Shown here: positions 24,103-37,500 of the stretch, piece after piece
How positions within the stretch are numbered: the stretch's first letter is position 1
How the letters are laid out: each line of letters starts with the position of its first letter
DNA from: Diprion similis
Taxonomy: Eukaryota; Arthropoda; Insecta; Hymenoptera; Diprionidae
Length of the DNA: 64,000 nucleotides
Assembly: GCF_021155765.1 (NCBI RefSeq)
Contig: NC_060110.1
Span: 17,692,001 to 17,756,000, forward strand
Direction: 5' to 3'
Translations under genes and position numbers: made by a program
The notes under the pieces: model-generated
What the model was told of the DNA's origin: nothing
What the model saw: only the letters and a program-made list of their open reading frames with translations
Databases searched by the model: none

Positions 24103-27100
24103 CTTTCTTTTAACGATTTAATTGATTTTTAAATCAAGAAAAAAGTTGTGTACCTTTTCGTCACAGGGAGAGTATTAGTAATTGATTCAATATATTTTTG
24201 TTTACGCTTTGACCTTATTTACTTTGTGACAGTCAGAATCGTTCCAGCTTAAATATAAGATAAGGTGTGGCAACAATTATTACAGAATACGCTGTTATTT
24301 CAGTGTATCTTTCATTCATAGTTCACTTAAAATTGTTCGTAAAGACATACACTAACTATAAATTTATTACCTATATCTTGTCCAATCAAGTTTGATTAAA
24401 AAAAATAAATTATATATTCAACCAAATTACCTTATTACACGAATAAGTTGACGTCGGGATTTCAATGTCTGCTTCACTAGGGATAGTTACACAGTCAAAC
24501 ATGACACTATTTACCAAAACATGCCTCAAACACGTGAAGCTCTCGTGTTTATCGTGCTCCTAATCACTCACAAAGAAAAGTTAGCTTTGTCCGAGTGAAT
24601 TAGGTGTTCGGCCCACGTGTGAAGATATTCTTTTTATGTATGTAACGTTGGACGAAATATCTAGCTCAATTATATTCTTGATATTTGGGAGAAACATTTT
24701 TTCCCCCCATTCCATTGAGGACTGTCTGCTGGTTAGAAAGACAGCTTATCTTAAACTGTATATCTACCAACTGATTAAAATCCTGGTATTACGACCGATT
24801 TATTTATCTAAAATATCTCCTTACAATGGGATGAAACTGTCCCAATCAGCAGAGTACAAATATTCATCGATATTATATACCTACGTATCTACTCTTGTTT
24901 TATCTTCTAATTTTGGGTATACGATTAAGATCTAAGGCACTGTCTTACTTTTACTTGAAACAATAATCGTTGTCAGCTGGTAACATTGCGACTTATTCAA
25001 AAGTAAACCAATGAACAGGGTTCCTTGTCCAATAATAACATTTACCATATATTATATGTATACCTGTATTAATATCCAACATTTAAATAACACGCTCAAT
25101 AAATTTTATCGTATTTTTTCTTCGGCTGAATCGTTGATCGCTTCGGAAGCTCGTTTTCGTGTCGGACCAGTCAAGAGCTTGAATTTATACTAGCATCGCC
25201 CAGTTGCGCGTTTAAGGATTTGGACATCAACACCGATGTCTAATCGCAGCGAGGAGGTGGGGTCATGGGGTTATCTGTTCGAATGACGTGCGAACTACTT
25301 TTTATCTGACGGCGTGCGCGCTTGTATGGCAAAAAAAAATACTTTCGTTCCGTTCGTAGGACTCAAATGTAGGCGGTGCATGTATATACGTGTTAATTGT
25401 ATAATCAAATTTCCCAACATTATCGTCCGTTTGAGTGGAGCGTCATAAATTATGGTTGTTTAAAATTAAAGTCGAACGTACGTTAAAATTTTTTGTTTTG
25501 GAATTTTTATTTCTTCTAGGTTTTATTTGAACTATTTGCTATCTTGTATGAAAAAATTTTATCTTACGTTTATTAATTAAATTATATGATTTGGATCGGT
25601 GGTTTGAAAATATAGCGTAGTCAACCATGAATCCATTAAATTATATTCATTTCTCTTCATTATATGTATATATGAAGTATATGTGAGTATTTTCTTGAAA
25701 TTATCTCTACGTTTTTGTTTTTGCAATGCGTGAGTAAGGCTGGATTAGATTCTAAGCACAATATTTAAGAAAAGTATGAGAACCATCGACGAATCGGCTA
25801 CTGAAATTTTTACTGGAAACAATATAACTGCCACTGTTCAAGACTGTTGCATGACTCACGTAAATGGAATCAAAAATAACTGCGGATTATTTATCTGACA
25901 ATGAGAAGTATCGGGTTAAGACTGCATTGGTAACGTAAAACCGTTACGTAACGAAGCCTGAATAATTATTGGCCCTGTTTCATTTGCCAAGTTGCCATTT
26001 CTCATTCACACGACTATATATATATATATACTTAGTTCGGGGTTTAAAAAAGAAGAACAACTTGCAAAATTCTCGTTCGTCGCGTTTTGCTCATTCGAGA
26101 AAGAATATTTACATCCTACGTTTATTAGTCAACTGCGCTCGCTGAGATAGCTCGTATTACTATCTTGAAGACAGTAAATATTTTTGCTAAACATTAATCG
26201 CAATACCGCAATACAATATTAACAAGCGATTATAAAATCCCAAATGACTGTGTGTAAGTTTTTTTTTCCTTCTTTCTTTTTTATATCGTTCAGTCGTATA
26301 TTATCATTTTTCGACTCAACAGCTGTTAGATAAAATTGGTGGAGTTTTTTCCGCAAATAAATATTCCGCAACATTAATTTTGATCTCACATACTGACTTT
26401 TGTTACGCCGAACGTGATTTGAGCTTGATCTACAGCATGGCGGTATTCATTTTTATTTTCTGCTAGTTATAAACATTCGTTTCACGTGAGCCATTCATCG
26501 ATCTCTGATTCATTGAGACTGTTCCCGTTTTACAGTCAATAATCACTAGTGTTATAAAATAATAATAATGATATAAGTCAATAATAAACAACAATCTTAT
26601 AATAATAAACAATAATCTAAGTGTTATAAAATACTTAGTAGAAAACCTAAAAACGATCAATAACTATCTTTGGGATACAAATAGCGGTCGCCTTGTTGCT
26701 TTCCCAGGTAATTGACAAGCTTATCGGGCTCCAGACATTGTATCTAAGAACTAAATAAATAACGTGCATTTTAGTTTTGTAAATCCTTCGATGCAATGAG
26801 ACTCTCCGAAAATATTTACTCACCAGAATAATTTGTGTCACTGCGATTATATAAGAATGTGACACAACTCCAAATATGATTTCTGTCAAACGGCCACTTT
26901 CTACCATTTTTTATATGAATGGTTTGAAGAGAATGCTGTCCTAAAACTTTTGAAAGTTTCGAGGTGTGGTTAATCGGAAGGGTCAGCTGATTTCTGACAG
27001 ACTCGTTCATTGCGTTATCGCAAAAGTCAAGTCATTTGCGTCAATAAGCATGGTCTGGTGTGTTTTCTTGTTAATTTTTTTTATCCTGTTTATTTTAAAA

Positions 27101-30100
27101 TCTGAACAAAAAGAGTGCCGAGATAATGGTAATATAAGTTGTTTGCCGATGAAAATGAGTGAGTTATTACACCGAGGGCTCGACGGGATCAAAATCCAAT
27201 CACAGACGGACTTTGCACGATTTACAATGAAAACGATTATGAAGTTTTCTTTTATTCATTATATTTTCATGTTTCTTACTATAAAGTTGGCGCTTTTATT
27301 TTATTTTTTTCCTAGTTGTTTGAGAGCGCGATATTACAGCGTGTAATGAATCGTGCAATCGCCATCCGTCCGATGGTCAATATTTCGCAAGACTCGAGAT
27401 TGCAAAGGGGTGGGCAAGCGATCGCTTGAGAAATAAGGATAAAAGGAGTTAAAAACGATTCGAGTGAACGTCACTTGACCCGAAACTCCTGACTTTATTA
27501 CTCGCATGTTTTTTTCATCATCCTTGTCTTCGTATTGTTATTTATGTCTTACGATGAAAAATATTTATCGTTTGGTTACAGGTCGTCGCAGTGCACGTTG
27601 ATCCAACAGTATTCGATTCCTACTACAATGGGTGCTGCAATGGCACTTTTTGGCCACTGTTTCACTCCATGCCCGACCGGGCAACTTTTATTGCTGATCA
27701 TTGGCGTGCTTATGCCACCGTCAATCAGGAGTTTGCTGCTCAGACCGTAAGTCCTTCGATCTGTTAAATCACCCTTAGCTCTAAACACAGGTAAACAATG
27801 AATATCTGCAATTCAACAATCTAGTGTCAGTCAAACGGTTACGTATTCGTCAGTAGAAAACCGTTTTATGCCTGGTTTTATGTCCTCTACATCTCTCTTT
27901 AACATTTGTTTGGCGTTTGGTTCTCCGACTCTACATTGTACCCTTGATTGTTTTATTTGTTTTGTTTGTTCTGTAATCCAATTTCACGACGTGAAACTCA
28001 TTTGTTCAGGTTAACGCGCTTGAAAAAATTCACAAAGAACAATCAGGGCAACCTAATGGAACACCTTTGGTCTGGGTCCACGACTATCACTTGATGCTGG
28101 CCGCAAATTGGATCAGACAGTCCGCTGAAGATAAAAATCTCAGGTTGAAATTGGGATTCTTTCTTCATATTCCATTCCCGCCTTGGGATATTTTCAGGCT
28201 ATTTCCATGGGCTGATGAAATACTCCAAGGAATGCTTGGTAAGAATGATTCACAAAATGACTTTTATTCTGTTGGATTCGATTGAAAGACATCAAATCTG
28301 AACTGAAATGTAATTTCGACCTCGTAAATCTATTGGTTTTTCAAATTTCCTTCACTTAGGCTGTGATATGGTCGGTTTCCACATCCAGGACTACTGTTTA
28401 AACTTCGTCGACTGCTGTCAAAGGAGTCTCGGCTGTCGCGTCGACCGCAAAAATCTTCTCGTCGAACATGGTGGCCGAACAGTTCGTGTGAGACCTCTGC
28501 CGATCGGAATCCCCTTCGACAGATTCGTTGCTTTATCCGAAAGTGCGCCCAAGGTTATGCTTACCAACCAAAAAATAGTCCTGGGTGTCGATCGTCTCGA
28601 TTACACCAAGGGGTTGGTGCACAGGTTGAAAGCCTTCGAGATGCTATTGGAAAAACATCCTCAGCACAGAGAGCAGGTATGAACAATCGCATGAGTACAA
28701 TCTGAAACGAAATTTTGTGCAACAATTATCATTTACACCGCGGTTTCACGCAGGTAACCATGCTTCAAATCGCTGTCCCATCGAGAACGGACGTGCGCGA
28801 ATACCAGGACTTGAAACTCGAAATGGATCAACTGGTGGGCCGTATCAACGGTCGATTCACGACACCAAATTGGTCGCCAATTCGATATATATATGGATGC
28901 GTTAGCCAAGAAGAATTGGCCGCTTTTTACAGGGAAGCCGCGGTTGCACTGGTCACACCTTTGCGCGACGGTATGAATCTTGTGGCAAAAGAATTTGTCG
29001 CCTGTCAAATCAAGGTGCCTCCGGGTGTCTTGATCGTTTCACCCTTCGCTGGTGCTGGTGAAATGATGCACGAAGCTCTCATCTGCAATCCCTACGAAAT
29101 CGACGAGGCGGCTGAGGTGATACACAGGTAAGTTAAAATGTCCCTTATAACCATGGATTTCAATTGAAGTTGAGAAGCGAAGCGCGGTACCAGTCTCGTT
29201 GACACCCCTGAAAATTGCACATTACTTATTGTTGATTCGGCATATTTATTTTGAATTTTGTTTGTGTTTAACGTGTGTCGTTTACAAATTTTTATCTTTG
29301 TATTATAGAGATACATATATTTTTTATATAACACAATGACGATGAAAGTGATTTTCAGAGCTCTGACGATGCCGGAAGACGAACGTACCCTTCGTATGAA
29401 TCATCTTCGTCGTCGGGAGAGAATCTACGATGTTAATTACTGGATGAAGTCGTTCCTTCAGGTGATGGGATCCCTGGAAGAGAGAGACGCCGTAGGTGCG
29501 ACTACCATGCATCCAGTTACCATGGACGACTTCGATGACTATTTGAGCAAGTAGGTACCACAGACAGGAGAATTGTGCATGACTGGGCCCAGCCAGCGCA
29601 TGTGCTAGAGGGCACACATATCTAACACTCCAAATTCAATGGAATGTTTATCCGACACTTTGTCGTTGTCGGTTTCGTCTCTTTGTCGCATAAATATTGT
29701 TCAATAACAAGATGAGGACTTTTGTCGATATGCATACGATTGATTGAGGATGATCTAAAGAGAAAACGAACGAATAGGAAGGGATTAAAATAATAATATA
29801 TATGTATTGCTTGAACGGTGGTATGGTAAGATTGATATTCAATTTCTAAATTCGTTTATCCTCATCTTTCTGTAGGGTAAAGAGCTGTGTTTTACTATCG
29901 TGAGATACATGTTTTTCATATACTCGTTTATCGAGATCCAGCTTTTTTGGGACTATGTATGAAAAAAAATTGAAAAACAAAACGCATGAGTTTGGGTACG
30001 TCACTGCGAAGGCAATGCCTACGCGGAGTCTTTTAAATTTCTCAGTTTAATGAGAGGTGCATGGTATCTCACCCGTATTTTGGGACCACTCGATGAGAAC

Positions 30101-31535
30101 AAATATACAAATGGCCTCCCTGCACCTGCACGTACTTCTGAACGATGCAGGGAGATTTAAATTTGCTACGGAAATGGGCAGCTAACTGCTTCTAACGTGG
30201 CGGGCCCGTGCTGTGCCGCGACCTGACTCATGATGAAAGCCGGGTAACGATCCAGTGATGGCGCATGTCCCCTAGGTATATTGGCGATAATCACAAGTTG
30301 GCCCTCCTCTTGGACTACGACGGTACCTTGGCTCCGATAGCGACTCATCCGGACCTGGCCATCCTACCTTTGGAGACAAAGAACGTCCTTCAAAGGTTGT
30401 CCAACATGTCGGACGTCTACATCGCCATCATCAGTGGCAGAAACGTGAACAACGTCAAGTCCATGGTGGGAATCGAAGGCATTACTTATGCCGGAAATCA
30501 CGGACTCGAGATCTTACATCCGGATGGAAGTAAATTCGTGCATCCGATGCCCGTCGAGTTTGAAGGCAAAGTTGCCGGTTTGATGCAGAGTTTACAGGAC
30601 CAGGTAAAAAGTATTTACAATGGTGCAGTTATTCTTTTCTTAAATTAGGCTGAATTGCATGTGTAAACGAGCGCAAATATTACTTCTGGTAATGACTACA
30701 TCTGGTACTCATGAAGTTGCTACGAATGCTGTTTTAGGTTTGCAACGAAGGTGCCTGGGTGGAAAACAAAGGGGCTCTACTAACTTTCCACTATCGAGAG
30801 GCGCCGATGGAGAGCCGACCTCAGATGGTTGAGCAAGCCAGAAAATTGATAGAAGAGGCTGGGTTCAAAGCTTGCGCTGCTCATTGCGCGATAGAAGCTA
30901 AACCCCCGGTAGAGTGGAACAAGGGTCGTGCATCTATTTATATACTGAGAACTGCGTTCGGTCTCGACTGGAGTGAACGGATCAGGATCATTTACGCGGG
31001 TGACGACGCAACCGACGAAGACGCCATGAAGGTGCGTTTTATCGAATGGGGAACCTAGTGCACATGCATGTTGGTAGTTTGGCAATACTTGTTTAAAAAA
31101 AAAAAACGCACAAAAAGTGAACAATGTTTCAAACCACGAGCTGAATCTAACGATTTAGAAATTTTTCGATATCAGTAGTAGCTATAGTATAACATTTGAA
31201 CGAGGTCACAAAGTAGAGATTGTTTTGTTACAAGTTGCGAAAAAATCTATCAATAACATATATTGTTGAACTGGTTTATACAGGCATTAAAAGGTATGGC
31301 AGCGACTTTCCGAGTTGCTTCGTCGCATATAATTCGTACATCAGCTGAACGACGTCTTCCAAGCACGGATTCGGTGTTGACGATGCTGAAGTGGGTCGAG
31401 AGGCACTTGAGCAGACGCAAACCACGCAACAGCGTAGATATATCATCAAGATTCCGGCGAGGAAGCACTGGCATTGCTATGGAGATGTCATTCACGTCAC
31501 CAGAAAAACAGAAAATCGAGCAACAGGTAGCGTAG
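16098..31535 (+). CDS. Tps1: Trehalose-6-phosphate synthase/phosphatase (fused GT20 + HAD)
   Basis: Ten coding exons join in phase: 16098-16216, 19663-19819, 27582-27746, 28010-28238, 28360-28676, 28754-29127, 29359-29550, 30276-30603, 30738-31031, 31284-31535. The product is 808 residues, normal for insect TPS. Residues 14-500 are the GT20 synthase domain, which joins UDP-glucose and glucose-6-phosphate: SMIVVSNRLPF (14-24), GGLVTAV (42-48), the WVHDYHLMLAA block, RPLPIGIP (268-275) and GVDRLDYTKGL (299-309). Residues 519-725 are the HAD phosphatase domain that would remove the phosphate: DYDGT (531-535) with the nucleophile aspartate, and GDDATDEDA (715-723) with the metal-binding acidic residues. 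Both active sites look intact, so one cytosolic protein could make trehalose, the main insect blood sugar, mostly in fat body. There is no in-frame ATG upstream of 16098 in its exon. The C-terminal 80 residues are basic and Ser/Arg-rich. Confidence 0.95.
18311..18349. repeat. (ATTT)n microsatellite
   Basis: TTTA/ATTT tetranucleotide repeats in the first Tps1 coding intron (16217-19662), which otherwise shows no recognisable feature. Confidence 0.8.
19631..19662 (+). repeat. (TTC)n microsatellite forming the 3' splice site of Tps1 exon 2
   Basis: A run of TTC/GTC triplets ends in CCCTAG at 19657-19662, directly before exon 19663-19819. The triplet repeat itself serves as the polypyrimidine tract. 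Confidence 0.75.
20205..20247. repeat. (GA)n microsatellite
   Basis: An interrupted GAGA tract in the large Tps1 intron. GAGA tracts can bind GAGA-factor-type proteins in insects, but a plain microsatellite is the simpler reading. Confidence 0.85.
20843..20866. repeat. (TA)n microsatellite
   Basis: TA dinucleotide tract of about 24 bases in the large Tps1 intron. Confidence 0.85.
22841..22879. repeat. (TA)n microsatellite, interrupted
   Basis: Two TA tracts joined by ACATATGTATGTG, in the large Tps1 intron. Confidence 0.8.
23450..23488. repeat. (GA)n microsatellite
   Basis: A second GAGA tract, starting CGAGAGCGAGAG as the one at 20205 does, in the same intron. Confidence 0.85.
24064..24111. 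repeat. (TTTTC)n and poly-T tract
   Basis: Pyrimidine-only tract with TTTTC units, in the large Tps1 intron. No acceptor AG follows closely enough to suggest an exon. Confidence 0.8.
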
Positions 31536-34500
31536 TCGTCGTGAGTCGCGGACTCGTATGTCGCTCTGCTATAAATAATAAGAGTAGTCTGTAATAATTA
31601 TTACCGTGTCCTCGCAACTATATAATACCTATATGTGTAAATTTATAATGATGCAGCGGACACAGCGAGCGAGCAACGGTCATCCGTATTTCAGTTCATT
31701 TACAGCTATCTGTCAGTTCGAAAGTCAATTTTTCTGACAAATATATCTACCTGTTATTAGAAAAGTGACTACGTACGCCGTGTCGTTCGCAGATTTTTTC
31801 TTCCGCGCTGTAATTCTATGTCATTGAATTATCAAAGGTGTATAATTGCGATTGTTCGTATTGATCAAATACTCGATCAATTCTTCCAGCCTATTGCAAT
31901 TGTCAAGTGGTCAATGTAGGTTAACCAACCATCCTGAAACCTCAATTCTGCCGTCTTCGAGATTATGTTTGCGTTAATTCAAGGATCACGTATGTGAAAC
32001 GATTCCCACCAAGTTTCATTCCTAATTTTCTCATGGTTGACGAATGAATGGTGTTGACGGACATGAAAGTATTCAAACGATTGATGAGTAAAGTCAAAAT
32101 TTTGGTCGTGGGTGAAAAAATTTACTTTAGTTGGGAGGAAGCGCTGCGCAACAGTGGATTTGCACAATTGCCCAATCAACGAGTAAATTATTTCCTGACC
32201 AAGGGTTAAATTCAAAGTATTTGTTTTCGTTTTTTTTTTTCATCCAGCCTAAAGACTAAATTCCAATTGATTTATTCATTTTTTCTATATGTGCCATATA
32301 TGCAAAAATTCATTCTCTGTAATTTTAAATTTACGTCGTTATTGTCACCTATGTAAGATTCGAAGCCACCGCCTGAAATTATTCGTAATGTTGCACAACG
32401 TACCGATTAAATCTTCCTTGTTTCTGGTTTTCCCCTCCCTCCTGAATCGTAATTGTCACTATTTACGATGGAGTCACGAGTTGGGACTTGGAAGCGGAGT
32501 AGCAAGTTGCACAAATAGTTTTGGAATAGTAACGAGCGTCTTATACGTTCCGACGCCATACTAGATTCGTAGATTCTATCAGATACGTACTATGCGATCA
32601 TTACAGCTCAAATGGTTGAACATCGCGTGATTCATTGTGCAGACTTACATGCTCAACTTGAATGTAGATTTCAATTTTATTCTTAAATATTGATCGGGAG
32701 TACACAGAGCATTATCAAATATAATCACAAGAATTTTTTATACAGACAAGACTGCTCGTTTAAATATCATTATTTTTGCAATAATGAAAGATGGTATATG
32801 GTCGTAAAGGAATTTTGCAAGATCGTAGAAACAAGAAATAAAGGAATATATTTTTAGGTATTTTTACATCGATATCTTTGTACGTACTTCAAAACATTCA
32901 CACTAAAGTTTACAAATGTAAGTAAAAGGAGAAATCTGGTTAAAAATGCAACAAGAAACAAGCAAAAAACAAAAAAAGAAACGAATCAATGCTATAAAAT
33001 ATCAAATTTGAAACACAAAAAAGTAAAATCAAGCTGTTTACAAATCAATGTGTAGAAATTAAGATTTCAATGTCGTACATTTGTAAACGAACTCCAAGCC
33101 CGAATTTATATAGTGAATTCAAAACTTCCGGGGCTATTTTATATAGGTTCGATGTCAAATTAGGGTAAATATGTGTAATTCATATCTTTCGATCCTGAAA
33201 CGTATTTTATTATTCAAGTACGATATTAGAGCAACTTGTATTTGATTTTTTCTGTGACTCGCTAGTTTGTTTTGCGTTTATCGTTATTTAGTATTTAGCA
33301 TTCAAATGTAGAATTTAGTCCACTTAAATGATAGTAATTTGAAAACTGCTGAGTATAAGGCTAATAACCGCAATCTCGTATTTCCAGTCGTATTTATTAG
33401 CCACTTATCACTACTAGTCAAGAAAGAATCCATAAACATGGAGTTTATTCATTATACACTGAGAAGCCGGAATTCAGAAATTTTTAAATTCATTTTACAT
33501 TAAATTTATTGAGCAACTTATCAGTTTTTATGAAAACAAGATGTTCCTACATGTTGAAGCAATCCATTTTATGAATAAAAATTGCAGAATTATTTGTGAA
33601 AAAATGTCATCCCATTCGAACCGCCTCGATGGGTGCGTTAAAATAATTGTAAGAATTAAGTTACTGTTAATCAATGAGTATCAAAAGTTCCTTGATGTCG
33701 TATCATCAAAGTACAAAACATTTGATCAATTTTTTTATAATGGCTCAGGAAATTGAATCCAATGCTCGTAGTGCAAAGGGAAAATGATTTTTATCAGTCA
33801 ATTTTTATTCACTACACTACTATAGCAAACAAATCCCTGAGTAAGTTATAACTATCGTTACAGTTGTCAATTTACAGTTGATGTGAAAAAGTAATGTAGT
33901 TTAAGTGTAGACACACCAAAGGCAATCTCTTTTCATAAAATTATATTCAATAAAAAGTTAAAGAATGTTTAGAAACTTGAAAATAAGTATAGCGTGAAAG
34001 TAATTTTGGTGTGCTCTCGAATTTCGCGAGTAAGTTTTTCGACAAGTATATTTTATATAGTATGTCAAAGTTTTTGATGATTTATATAACTTCTGTTTAA
34101 GGTCTCATTCTCAAGAAGGCTGTTAGTAAGAATGTGTAAAAAGTAAAGTAGAAAGAAAAAAACTGATAAGGCTGAATCACGCTGTATCGCGTTTGCCTGC
34201 CTTGAAAGTGGCCCGGTATTTTATACATATGCTGTAATGAAATGCTACTTGCTATAATACTTGTGAAGAATGAAAATTGGAAATAAAAATAAAGGAACGT
34301 ATCTATTTCCTAATTATAAATAAATACTTTTTTCCACGGTATATTTGTACAAGGAGTACACAATACATATCAATTACAAAAACCAGTTTTTTTTTGTTTT
34401 TTTTTCAAGTATTCCTCGAACCGAGTATGTCCAAATTCAAATTCGAAATGTGAAATTCAACACCACATAATAGAAGTATGTTGTAACGACGGTAATATCG

Positions 34501-37500
34501 CGTGATAATCTTCATTCGAAAATATTAGCTATCAACGCCACTTAAACGTGATAACTTGGATTGGTAAGACAAAATAGTAGGAATTCCTGGTATGGTGGCT
34601 GTTGGTATAGGTATACGCTTATACCACCATCGGTAAGCAGTGACGGTGAGTATTGATTCATTCTCAATTCTAGCATCGCGTACCTATTCGGACAAATGCC
34701 AGGCGGAGACACTAGAATCTGTAAATTATTCCAAATTTTTTCTTAAGCTGTTTACAAATAGTTTCATTTTACAAACTATTTTTCAGGCATCGAGAATTCG
34801 TAATGAGTTTTACATAATTATTACACGCATTCCGAAGTCACTGGTGGATTATAATAATTAAGCCTTTTCACGGAAAAGTGAACCCAAAAATATCGAGTCT
34901 ACAACGAAGAGTACTTTTTCAACCAAGTGTTTGAAAGAAGAACATTAAGAAGAATAGGTAATTAAAGAAGCAGATCATTTTACTCGAAAAGAAAATATTT
35001 TTTACTTGTAATTAATCGTTTCTTTGTTATACACTATATTCAATGCACGCTCAGTTGGGTTCCCCCTTTTTTACCTCGGAGAAAAGCCATGAAGAGCTCG
35101 TCAATGATAATAAAATTTAAGTCTCCTCGAGGAAAGCCCTCGTGTAGACTGCAGAGTTTGATGTCAAAGGGAGAAATACTTTTCACCGGACATAATACGG
35201 CTCCTCTATGCAATTCCGAAAACATCCAAATATTTTCATTGGATCCGACGGTCGGTTGCTACAATGGAACGCATGGTTTCGGAACCCTTAGAAATCGCGT
35301 AGCTCGCATAATATATTTCTCCATTGCAAGCTCGTCGCTTGCGAACGAAACGGCACACATAAAGGCGCGATTACACGGTGTCCATTTCAGATGTAAGGAA
35401 GAAAGAGACCAAACACTCTGTTGGCAGCGGCGATCGCTTTTCTCGCTCTTGGTCCCGGTGGGCGGGTGGGTATTATTTTCGGTATTTTGCCGATTCAATT
35501 GTGTGCGATGAAAAGGCAGCGTTTAACAAGAGTTTAATAAAAGGCAAACAAGGATGTCTTGGCCAGGCCAAGGATCTGGGATTATTTGCTTTCAATGGAA
35601 CCCGAGGACCGCAGCTGCTGGCTCACTGATTCCTAGGCTTCACTCGTGGTATGTTCGCGTTTGCCACGTTCAGCCGTATATCCTTCTCTTTCCAGGATGC
35701 AGGACTTGAACCAGAGCTTAAGACCACGAGATACGAATTGTACAAATTCTCCGTTCAAATTTTTTAAATTACAAATTCACGCGTATTCTACAAATGTTTA
35801 CAACATGTAGACAGATATGGTCAAGCACTCAGAAAAATGTTTAGTTTCAACAGCTAGTATTTTGTTGCTTTTTGGTGAATTTCGAGATCAATATACAATC
35901 CATCAAACGTTGCAGATGTCGACGGAATCAAAACAAAATTACTCAAATTATTTTACTCGTAGAGAACAAAAATTTTCATAATCTTTTATAAGTTTCCATA
36001 AAGTTTGTTAAGACATTCCGAAACATCCTGTTGCAATTACGACATGTCAGATCTACATAGTGAAACCATTCTGCAAAGATTGCAAATCGACTTTGTCGTT
36101 CTTTGCCGTGATGCCCGGAGGAAGTCGTACGATTTGAGAAGCGAAATTAGGGGGTTGAGGTAACCCTGTGGAGGGGTTTGAACATTTTTACGGCTCAGAC
36201 CTAGGGACGCGGTCTAAGTTGCGTAAGCCTGCAGCCTAACTTTGCCGGCGGCGGCAATCGATGCTGATGTAATTATCCAAACGTTGAATTCTTTATCGGG
36301 CTGAAACAATGGCGTATTTTCAGACCAAACAACATCGCGTACCCACTGACTGGGGTGGCACCCCCTGGCGTACTCTCTTTGTTTATACTACGCAATAGAA
36401 TAATCTCTGCACAGAGTTCAGTAACTATAACCGCGGAAGAACCAACGGATGTGTACATGCTGGACGTAGGAAGCGTGTGTAACGCGATGAGTGGCGTATA
36501 CGTCGTAAGGAAAATGCACACCTCGACAAGCAATCATTTAAAAAAAATAATTCATTGGTCCATAATTGATGCTAACCTGATTCACATATAAGCGCATTGC
36601 CAGTGATGATAATTCTACAACGAACCGCGACAACTCTAAACAATAATGGTGCAAGTAATCAGTGAAAAAGTTTTACTATACACGGACGAGAATTGCCGTG
36701 AGCAATCAAAGTGCCTGTTTGAAAGTTTTCTTCGTAATGGAGCATTGCAGTTATCTCGTACAGCGAAATGAGTGTAGACCAACTCCCTTTAGACTCAAGG
36801 AAATTAATGAATTTTGCGGGTCATCTTCAAAATAGCGTTAAGAGTTTGGAGAGGCTAAATTCGGATGGTAGTTAACAAGATAGAAAACAGGACGCCATCG
36901 CTATGTCGTTTGAAACGAGTAAGTATCACGACTTTAATCAAATTCGCACAATTATCGTGAATTATGGTGATAATTTTGAGGATGAATCGTGAATCGATAG
37001 CAAATGCCCAAGCCTCTGGAAATTAGCAATTCTTTCAGCAAATATGTGTGTGAATTGGCTGGCATTTTAATAGCGTCAGCGATGATTGGGGAATTCAAAG
37101 CTCCGACGTGCTCGTGCCGTCTTAATTTAAATCAAAGATCTAGGCTTATCTGGTGTGCGATAGTGCGCGGCGGGCTAAGGCTTTTAGTCGAAGAGTTATT
37201 CGAACGTGGATTTTACTAAGTGAGATGATAATGCATTGGGACAACAATCCGGAAGGCGATGCGGCAGCGAGCGTCTTGGCCCTGCATAGATATCTTACCG
37301 GGGATCCCCGCCTATCCGCGATATATAGCGTTATCTAATCCCAAAGGAGTGTTGATTCTGCAGCTCACACCCGCATCACGCGATGAGGTTTTCGTGTCGC
37401 CGGGGATTACCCCTATTTTGCGACCGGGAGCCCCTACCTTCGGCCACCTACTCAGCCAGCACCCTCGGGCCGCCATCGTAAGTTCGAATGAAAACAAAAT

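Larger units (their letters stand above)
19820..27581 (+). other. 7.8 kb Tps1 intron
   Basis: The largest intron in the window. Besides the microsatellites listed separately it contains an A-rich AAC/AAT tract at 21490-21546 and T-rich tracts near 22109 and 22158. Open frames such as 22282-22692 (minus, 136 codons) have no family motif, low-complexity Ser/Arg content and no supporting splice structure, so I do not call a nested gene. Confidence 0.6.
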